From NCBI GenBank assembly GCA_002421645.1, contig DIST01000040.1, positions 1 through 19,905 on the forward strand: a stretch of DNA of 19,905 bases, in the 5' to 3' direction. Origin of the DNA: Flavobacterium sp. UBA6203. GTDB lineage: Bacteria; Bacteroidota; Bacteroidia; Flavobacteriales; Flavobacteriaceae. Shown here piece after piece: positions 14,673-19,905 of this stretch (positions within the stretch are counted from its first letter, which is position 1; every line of letters starts with the position of its first letter). The position numbers and the translations under genes were made by a program. The notes beneath the pieces were generated by a model, which saw nothing but the letters and a program-made list of their open reading frames with translations, had not been told where the DNA came from and ran no database searches.

Positions 14673-15041
14673 ATGGATGTTCAAATTGTTTTGTCTTTAG
14701 TTTTGATTGGCATTTTAGCAGGAATCCTAAGCGGTCTGGTTGGAGTAGGTGGAGGAGTTGTTATGGTGCCATTATTGGTTTTGCTTTTAGGGTTTAACCA
14801 ACATCAAGCTCAAGGAACTAGTTTAGCAGTTTTGGTTGTACCAGTTACAGCAGTTGCAGTATATACTTATCATAAAGAAGGTTTTATCGACTGGCGTTAT
14901 GTGGGAATAATTGCTGTATTTTTTGTTGTTGGAGGTTATTTTGGAAGTAAAATAGCGGTTGGCTTAGACCAAAAAATGCTCAAAAAAGTATTTGGATTAA
15001 TTCTACTACTAATTGCTGGAAAAATGCTATTAGGAAAATAA
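14673..15041 (+). CDS. Half-size TSUP (TauE/SafE) family membrane transporter
   Basis: The 122-residue protein has four membrane helices and the family signature near its start, GILAGILSGLVGVGGGVVMVPLLV (about 12-35), followed by FNQHQAQGTSLAVLVVPV. Typical TSUP proteins have about 250 residues in two homologous halves; this one is a single half and would have to form a dimer. The frame is open to an ATG at 14625 inside the transglycosylase gene, but that start adds a charged, soluble tail; ATG 14673, 7 bases after the previous stop, gives the usual form. Members carry sulfur-containing or organic anions across the inner membrane; the substrate here is unknown. Confidence 0.85.
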   Translation: MDVQIVLSLVLIGILAGILSGLVGVGGGVVMVPLLVLLLGFNQHQAQGTSLAVLVVPVTAVAVYTYHKEGFIDWRYVGIIAVFFVVGGYFGSKIAVGLDQKMLKKVFGLILLLIAGKMLLGK

Positions 15042-15042
15042 A

Positions 15043-15070
15043 AAAAGCACCTCGAAAGGTGCTTTTAGTT
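15043..15070. terminator. Bidirectional terminator
   Basis: AAAAGCACCT (15043-15052) and AGGTGCTTTT (15057-15066) form a perfect 10-bp stem with a CGAA loop, located between convergent genes, with A and T tracts on both sides. Confidence 0.85.
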
Positions 15071-15084
15071 TTTAAAATAATGAA

Positions 15085-15600
15085 TTACATTTTTTTTATT
15101 TGATCTTTCATCATTTTTATTTGATCTTTTAGCATGTTTTGCTTGTCTAATTTTTTTGCTTCGTTTAATAAATTAGTAGCTTCCATTTTTCTTCTTTTTG
15201 TCATGGCAATTCCTGCTAATTGTAATTTTGCTAAAGCCAAATCTTGATCCATTGATAATCCTAACGCAATAGCTTTTTTGAAATATTTTTCAGCTTCGTT
15301 TAAATTAGTTTGAGAAACCATTAAACCATGTAAATAATTGAAATAACCTTGTTGTTTTTGTACTAAAGCCGCTTCAGGATTCTTAATATAAGAAAGCCAT
15401 TTTTGAGCTCCAGGAAAATCTTGTTTTCTTAATTTTAAAAAGGCTAATAAAATGAATTCGTTTTTGAAATATAGGAAAATAAAAATGGTAGAAAATAATA
15501 GTAAGAAAATTCCATTTCCAATGTTGTTTTCTGTGAATTGATAAATTCCGAATGCTATAATTAAGGCAGCTAAAACTAATTTGATATTTTTGTGAAACAT
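15085..15600 (-). CDS. Membrane protein with TPR-like C-terminal domain
   Basis: With ATG 15600 the protein has 171 residues. It begins MFHKNIKLVLAALIIAFGIYQF, with two membrane helices at about 6-21 and 28-45 and a short turn between. The soluble part (about 50-165) is helical; the segment YFNYLHGLMVSQTNLNEAEKYFKKAIALGL resembles a tetratricopeptide repeat, and the tail is rich in Lys and Met (KDQIKMMKDQIKKM). The open frame reaches 15639 but a consensus -7 box lies at 15622-15629, so the longer start is excluded. I do not recognise a specific function; TPR-like domains usually bind other proteins. Confidence 0.7.
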   Translation of the reverse strand: MFHKNIKLVLAALIIAFGIYQFTENNIGNGIFLLLFSTIFIFLYFKNEFILLAFLKLRKQDFPGAQKWLSYIKNPEAALVQKQQGYFNYLHGLMVSQTNLNEAEKYFKKAIALGLSMDQDLALAKLQLAGIAMTKRRKMEATNLLNEAKKLDKQNMLKDQIKMMKDQIKKM

Positions 15601-15621
15601 ATATTTATTTTTTGTTTGATG

Positions 15622-15629
15622 CAAAGGTA
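15622..15629 (-). promoter_or_regulatory. -7 element of the TPR-like membrane protein gene
   Basis: The minus strand reads TACCTTTG, a perfect TAnnTTTG box 21 bases before ATG 15600. It decides against the upstream start at 15639. Confidence 0.5.
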
Positions 15630-15663
15630 ATAAAATCAATTAAAAATATTTTTAAAAAAGTAC

Positions 15664-15693
15664 TTGCGAATGAAAAAAGTCTTTGTATATTTG
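15664..15693 (+). promoter_or_regulatory. Bacteroidota-type promoter for rpmH
   Basis: TTG at 15664-15666 and TATATTTG at 15686-15693 with 19 bases between, the same spacing as the L31 promoter. Confidence 0.7.
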
Positions 15694-15698
15694 CACTC

Positions 15699-15718
15699 GG
15701 TTTTCAGGAAAGGAAACC
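15699..15718 (+). promoter_or_regulatory. Hairpin at the start of the rpmH leader
   Basis: GGTTTTC (15699-15705) pairs with GGAAACC (15712-15718), 7 bp with one G-U pair, right at the predicted transcription start. It may protect the transcript or take part in control of L34. Confidence 0.35.
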
Positions 15719-15767
15719 TAAAGAGTTTTAAAAAGAATTTTATTTATAGATTTTAAAAGATACTACA

Positions 15768-15929
15768 ATGAGTAAGAGAACGTTTCAACCATCAAAAAGA
15801 AAAAGAAGAAATAAGCACGGTTTCATGGATAGAATGGCTTCTGCAAATGGAAGAAAAGTGCTTGCTCGTAGAAGAGCTAAAGGAAGACATAAATTAACTG
15901 TTTCTTGCGAACCAAGACACAAAAAATAA
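15768..15929 (+). CDS. rpmH: 50S ribosomal protein L34
   Basis: The 53-residue frame reads [20 protein letters not shown] and then [20 protein letters not shown], the classical L34 sequence, with a C-terminal extension [13 protein letters not shown] that is common in Bacteroidota. It is very basic, as expected for a small protein buried in 23S rRNA of the large subunit. It has its own consensus promoter and a terminator and is a single-gene unit. In many bacteria rpmH is followed by rnpA; here carB follows, so the usual rpmH-rnpA pair is not present. Confidence 0.96.
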   Translation: MSKRTFQPSKRKRRNKHGFMDRMASANGRKVLARRRAKGRHKLTVSCEPRHKK

Positions 15930-15953
15930 TGTTTTAGCTTAAAGCAATATATC

Positions 15954-15986
15954 AGCCGTTACTTTTATTAGTAGCGGCTTTTTTTT
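15954..15986 (+). terminator. Rho-independent terminator of rpmH
   Basis: AGCCGTTACT (15954-15963) and AGTAGCGGCT (15970-15979) form a 10-bp stem with one G-U pair, followed by eight or more T. Confidence 0.85.
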
Positions 15987-16048
15987 AAACTGTTTATAAA
16001 ATTTGATAAGTTTTAAAGTTCGTTTTAGTGCAACCCTTTGAAAATTAG

Positions 16049-16056
16049 TAATTTTA
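16049..16056 (+). promoter_or_regulatory. Possible -7 element of carB
   Basis: TAATTTTA is one base from TAnnTTTG, with TTTAG about 20 bases upstream (16024). It leaves a leader rich in ACAACA before the ATG. Confidence 0.3.
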
Positions 16057-16101
16057 TAAGCGAAATACAACTACAACCCACAACAAAACAACAACAACAC
16101 A

Positions 16102-18957
16102 ATGCCTAAAGACACTACAATCAAATCGGTTTTAATTATTGGTTCTGGACCTATTGTTATTGGTCAAGCTTGCGAATTTGACTACGCAGGTTCTCAGTCA
16201 GCACGTTCGTTAAGAGAAGAAGGAATTGAAGTTATCTTAATTAACTCGAATCCTGCAACTATTATGACCGATCCATCAATGGCGGATCATGTTTACTTAA
16301 AACCATTAACTACAAAATCAATCATCGAAATTCTTAAAGCGCATCCGCAAATTGATGCTGTTTTACCAACAATGGGTGGACAAACAGCACTTAATTTAGC
16401 AATCGAAGCTGAAGAAAAAGGAATTTGGAAAGATTTTGGAGTACGTTTAATTGGAGTGGATATCAATGCCATCAATATCACTGAAGATAGAGAAAAATTC
16501 AAAGTACTTTTAAATCAAATTGGAATTCCGCAAGCGCCAGCTAAAACGGCTAATTCGTTTTTAAAAGGGAAAGAAATTGCACAAGAATTTGGTTTTCCGT
16601 TGGTAATTCGTCCTTCATTTACATTGGGTGGAACTGGAGCTGCTTTCGTACATAAGAAAGAAGATTTCGATGATTTACTTACTCGTGGTTTAGAAGCTTC
16701 TCCAATTCACGAAGTGTTGATTGATAAGGCTTTACTAGGTTGGAAAGAATATGAATTAGAGTTACTTCGCGATAAAAACGATAACGTGGTGATTATCTGT
16801 ACGATTGAAAATATGGATCCAATGGGAATTCATACTGGAGATTCGATTACAGTAGCACCAGCGATGACATTATCAGATACAACGTTCCAAAAAATGCGTG
16901 ATATGGCGATTTTAATGATGCGCTCTATCGGAAATTTTGCTGGAGGTTGTAACGTACAATTTGCGGTTTCTCCTGATGATAAAGAAGATATTGTAGCAAT
17001 TGAAATCAATCCTCGTGTGTCGCGTTCTTCGGCATTAGCTTCAAAAGCAACGGGATATCCAATTGCAAAAATCGCAACGAAATTAGCTTTAGGATATAAT
17101 TTAGACGAATTACAAAACCAAATTACAAAATCAACTTCAGCTTTATTTGAACCAACGTTAGATTATGTAATCGTAAAAATACCTCGTTGGAACTTCGATA
17201 AATTTGAAGGTTCAGACCGTACGTTAGGACTTCAAATGAAATCGGTTGGAGAAGTTATGGGAATTGGACGTTCGTTCCAAGAAGCGCTTCACAAGGCTAC
17301 TCAGTCATTAGAAATCAAACGTAACGGATTAGGAGCAGACGGAAAAGGGTATAAAAACTACGAACAAATTATCGAAAAATTAACTTTCGCGAGTTGGGAC
17401 AGAGTTTTCGTAATCTATGATGCTATTGCGATGGGAATTCCATTGAGCAGAATTCATGAGATTACTAAAATCGACATGTGGTTCTTGAAACAATATGAAG
17501 AATTATTCCATTTAGAGAAAGAAATTTCGAATTATAAAGTAGATACGTTACCAAGAGAATTGCTTTTAGAGGCGAAACAAAAAGGGTATGGAGACCGTCA
17601 AATTGCTCACATGATGGGTTGTTTGGAAAGTCAAGTACACAAGTTGCGTGAAGAGCAAAATATCAAGCGTGTTTACAAATTAGTAGATACTTGTGCTGCC
17701 GAATTTAAAGCGGTAACACCTTATTTCTACTCGACTTTTGAAGCTGAAATTGAAAAAGCAGACGGAACTAAATACGTACACAACGAAAGTATTGTTACCG
17801 ATAAGAAAAAAGTAGTGGTTTTAGGTTCTGGACCAAACCGAATAGGACAAGGAATTGAGTTCGACTATTCATGTGTTCATGGGGTTTTAGCGGCCAAAGA
17901 ATGTGGTTATGAAACCATCATGATTAACTGTAATCCTGAAACGGTTTCTACTGATTTTGATACGGCAGATAAATTATATTTTGAACCAGTTTTTTGGGAA
18001 CATATTTATGATATCATCCAACACGAAAAGCCAGAAGGTGTAATCGTTCAGTTAGGTGGACAAACGGCTTTAAAATTAGCAGAAAAATTATCGAAATACG
18101 GAATCAAAATCATCGGAACATCTTTTGATGCTTTAGATTTGGCAGAAGATAGAGGAAGATTCTCAGAATTATTAACCGAATTAAATATTCCGTTCCCAAG
18201 ATTTGGAGTAGCTGAAAATGCGGAAGAAGCTGTAAAATTAGCTGATACGTTAGATTTTCCACTTTTAGTAAGACCATCTTATGTATTAGGAGGTCAAGGC
18301 ATGAAAATTGTCATTAACAAACAGGAGTTAGAGGAGCATGTTATTGAGATTTTAAAACATATTCCAAATAATAAATTGTTGTTAGATCATTATTTAGATG
18401 GTGCTATCGAAGCAGAAGCAGATGCCATTTGCGATGCGGATGGAAATGTGTATATCATAGGAATTATGGAGCATATTGAGCCTTGTGGAGTACACTCTGG
18501 AGATAGTAATGCTACATTACCACCATTTAATCTAGGTGAGTTTGTAATGCAACAAATCAAAGATCACACGAAGAAAATTGCAGTGGCTCTGAAAACGGTT
18601 GGGTTAATCAACATACAGTTTGCGATAAAAGACGATATTGTTTATATTATTGAAGCGAATCCAAGAGCATCTCGTACGGTTCCATTTATTGCAAAAGCGT
18701 ATGGCGAACCGTATGTAAATTATGCAACAAAAGTAATGTTAGGTCACAATAAAGTAACCGATTTCACTTTTAATCCAAAATTAAACGGATATGCAATTAA
18801 GCAACCGGTGTTCTCTTTTAGTAAGTTTCCAAATGTAAACAAAGCATTAGGGCCAGAAATGAAATCTACAGGAGAAAGCATCTTGTTTATTGAAGATTTA
18901 AAAGACGATCAATTCTACGATTTGTACTCAAGAAGAAAAATGTACTTAACGAAATAA
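16102..18957 (+). CDS. carB: Carbamoyl-phosphate synthase large subunit, lacking the C-terminal allosteric domain
   Basis: The 951-residue protein has the two homologous synthetase halves of CarB: the first begins near GSGPIVIGQACEFDYAGSQ (13-31), with the ATP-grasp part to about 400; a linker with a helix-rich oligomerisation region follows (about 400-555); the second half begins at GSGPNRIGQGIEFDYSC (575-591) and repeats the ATP-grasp fold. Motifs such as RPSFTLGGTGAAF and RPSYVLGGQGM are intact. It forms carbamoyl phosphate from bicarbonate, ammonia and two ATP, for pyrimidines and arginine, with glutamine hydrolysis by CarA, which is not in the window. The classical subunit has about 1,070 residues; here the chain stops after MKSTGESILFIEDLKDD, where the MGS-like domain that binds UMP and ornithine would start. 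Confidence 0.95.
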   Translation: MPKDTTIKSVLIIGSGPIVIGQACEFDYAGSQSARSLREEGIEVILINSNPATIMTDPSMADHVYLKPLTTKSIIEILKAHPQIDAVLPTMGGQTALNLAIEAEEKGIWKDFGVRLIGVDINAINITEDREKFKVLLNQIGIPQAPAKTANSFLKGKEIAQEFGFPLVIRPSFTLGGTGAAFVHKKEDFDDLLTRGLEASPIHEVLIDKALLGWKEYELELLRDKNDNVVIICTIENMDPMGIHTGDSITVAPAMTLSDTTFQKMRDMAILMMRSIGNFAGGCNVQFAVSPDDKEDIVAIEINPRVSRSSALASKATGYPIAKIATKLALGYNLDELQNQITKSTSALFEPTLDYVIVKIPRWNFDKFEGSDRTLGLQMKSVGEVMGIGRSFQEALHKATQSLEIKRNGLGADGKGYKNYEQIIEKLTFASWDRVFVIYDAIAMGIPLSRIHEITKIDMWFLKQYEELFHLEKEISNYKVDTLPRELLLEAKQKGYGDRQIAHMMGCLESQVHKLREEQNIKRVYKLVDTCAAEFKAVTPYFYSTFEAEIEKADGTKYVHNESIVTDKKKVVVLGSGPNRIGQGIEFDYSCVHGVLAAKECGYETIMINCNPETVSTDFDTADKLYFEPVFWEHIYDIIQHEKPEGVIVQLGGQTALKLAEKLSKYGIKIIGTSFDALDLAEDRGRFSELLTELNIPFPRFGVAENAEEAVKLADTLDFPLLVRPSYVLGGQGMKIVINKQELEEHVIEILKHIPNNKLLLDHYLDGAIEAEADAICDADGNVYIIGIMEHIEPCGVHSGDSNATLPPFNLGEFVMQQIKDHTKKIAVALKTVGLINIQFAIKDDIVYIIEANPRASRTVPFIAKAYGEPYVNYATKVMLGHNKVTDFTFNPKLNGYAIKQPVFSFSKFPNVNKALGPEMKSTGESILFIEDLKDDQFYDLYSRRKMYLTK

Positions 18958-18961
18958 TACT

Positions 18962-18996
18962 AAAAATCCCAATCTACAGATTGGGATTTTTAATTT
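18962..18996. terminator. Bidirectional terminator behind carB
   Basis: AAAAATCCCAATC (18962-18974) and GATTGGGATTTTT (18979-18991) form a perfect 13-bp stem around TACA between convergent genes. Confidence 0.88.
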
Positions 18997-19021
18997 AAAC
19001 AACTAAATTTATAGATTGATT

Positions 19022-19693
19022 TTACATTCCACCCATTTGTTTTTTTAGTTCTTCTTTAGTGATTTTTGTATAACCTTCACCTATTTTAAAAGCATCTACA
19101 GGAATATCTTTGCTAAATTTGTTAGCTATCATAATAATATTTCCTTGAGAGGTTTGCATATTCATTTCTAAAGGGTAACCTGTTAATTTTACTTTGCTAT
19201 TTGGTGCTGACTCTTGAGGAGCAATAGCATCAGTTAAGTAAAAAATATTTTTACTTCCGTCGTTCATTGTTATGGTTGCTTTATAACATTTAAAACCAGC
19301 AATTTCTTTAGTGTCTTTTTTGTCATAAATTACTTCTTTGGCATCATCAAGATTATTTAAACCATTAGCATTTTTTAATGCATCTTCTCCAATATCCGTA
19401 ATTTCGTACTTCATACCCATTACTTCCATCGTCATTTTTGATTCTTTTTTATCTGTAATTGGAATAATTGTTTTCATTAACATCATTCCTCCCATCATGC
19501 TCATATCTGTCGCCTGAGTTGTTTCATCAAAATGAATTGTTATTGTTGTTTCTCCCATAGCCGCCATTTCTTCAGTTGTGCCTGGCATAGACATGGTATA
19601 AGTTACAGATCCTTTTTTCAATTGTGTTTGAGCATGTGATATCGTTGTAATAACTAATAATGCTGTTAATGCGATTTGTGTTAATTTTTTCAT
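19022..19693 (-). CDS. Secreted DUF4412 domain protein, methionine-rich
   Basis: The 223-residue protein has a signal peptide with likely cleavage after ISHA (Ala21, before Gln22). The mature part has the wording of DUF4412 proteins, for example KGSVTYTMSM near the start and DTKEIAGFKCYKATITMNDG in the middle, followed by a short beta-rich region. It is exported, probably to the periplasm or surface. It is unusually rich in methionine, with the cluster MSMMGGMMLM at about 64-73 and KQMGGM at the end. The function of the family is unknown; methionine clusters could bind copper or resist oxidation, which is a guess. It is convergent with carB and the next gene upstream ends 66 bases away. Confidence 0.8.
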   Translation of the reverse strand: MKKLTQIALTALLVITTISHAQTQLKKGSVTYTMSMPGTTEEMAAMGETTITIHFDETTQATDMSMMGGMMLMKTIIPITDKKESKMTMEVMGMKYEITDIGEDALKNANGLNNLDDAKEVIYDKKDTKEIAGFKCYKATITMNDGSKNIFYLTDAIAPQESAPNSKVKLTGYPLEMNMQTSQGNIIMIANKFSKDIPVDAFKIGEGYTKITKEELKKQMGGM

Positions 19694-19759
19694 TTGTAAT
19701 ATTTATTTGTCTATGTTAATTTATGAAAATTTTTGATGCTTACTATTAGTAAATGTATG

Positions 19760-19905
19760 CTATATTTTTTTTAATAATATTTTTTCTTGTGAAAATTGAT
19801 ATGCAGCATCTAGGAAAGCAATCATTTTTTTCCAATTGGAATTAGGTTCATACGAATTGAAATAATTTTTAGTTGATACAATAGTTAATTTGTTGCCTTT
19901 TACTT
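19760..19905 (-). CDS. C-terminal end of an unknown protein (cut by window edge)
   Basis: The minus-strand frame is open from base 19903 to a TAG at 19760-19762 and encodes 47 residues, beginning VKGNKLTIVSTKNYFNSYEP and ending AYQFSQEKILLKKI. The amino-acid mix and the phrase WKKMIAFLDAAYQF look like genuine protein, while the other minus-strand frames are stopped early. The family cannot be named from this tail. It would be the gene before the DUF4412 gene on the same strand. Confidence 0.55.
   Translation of the reverse strand, partial: VKGNKLTIVSTKNYFNSYEPNSNWKKMIAFLDAAYQFSQEKILLKKI

Overview
The window looks like a chromosomal segment from a low-GC member of the Bacteroidota, most likely family Flavobacteriaceae and close to Flavobacterium. 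The reasons are the strong A+T bias, promoter boxes of the TTG / TAnnTTTG type (the Bacteroidota housekeeping sigma consensus) ahead of several genes, few Shine-Dalgarno sequences, and lineage-typical families: a TonB-dependent receptor, a Bacteroidota-type GlmU, DUF4199, DUF4412, ORF6N and a 951-residue CarB. The genus is an inference.

Layout. (1) 1-2322, plus strand: the C-terminal part of a TonB-dependent receptor, then a lipoprotein with two EF-hand-like loops that has its own promoter. (2) 2370-8833, minus strand: a DUF2971 protein, an MsbA-type ABC exporter, a phosphohexomutase, an ORF6N protein, a polyprenol-phosphate-type glycosyltransferase and a DUF4199 membrane protein. (3) 9061-10607, plus strand: zinc-independent ribosomal protein L31 with a structured leader, then the GlmU-like enzyme. 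(4) 10608-11396: a 789-base region without a protein gene, holding four tandem paralogous small-RNA genes of about 76-81 nt. (5) 11397-15041: the tRNA methylthiotransferase MtaB, a minus-strand GNAT-like protein, and a plus-strand operon of alpha/beta hydrolase, lytic transglycosylase and half-size TSUP transporter. (6) 15085-19905: a TPR-like membrane protein, rpmH (L34), carB, a DUF4412 protein, and the C-terminus of a further minus-strand gene cut by the window edge.

Most protein genes serve conserved cell functions: envelope building (exporter, glycosyltransferase, sugar mutase, GlmU, transglycosylase), translation (L31, L34, MtaB) and pyrimidine/arginine precursors (CarB). The outstanding feature is the four-copy RNA array. 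Each copy has a candidate -7 box (close to consensus in copies 2 and 4, weaker in 1 and 3), an A-U hairpin that displays a nearly invariant UCUGUwGGGGGA loop, and its own rho-independent terminator. The terminator stems differ between copies but keep pairing through compensatory changes, which points to selected RNA structure. This is the best candidate for an undescribed or little-described system here. No CRISPR array, tRNA, rRNA, IS element or prophage was found.
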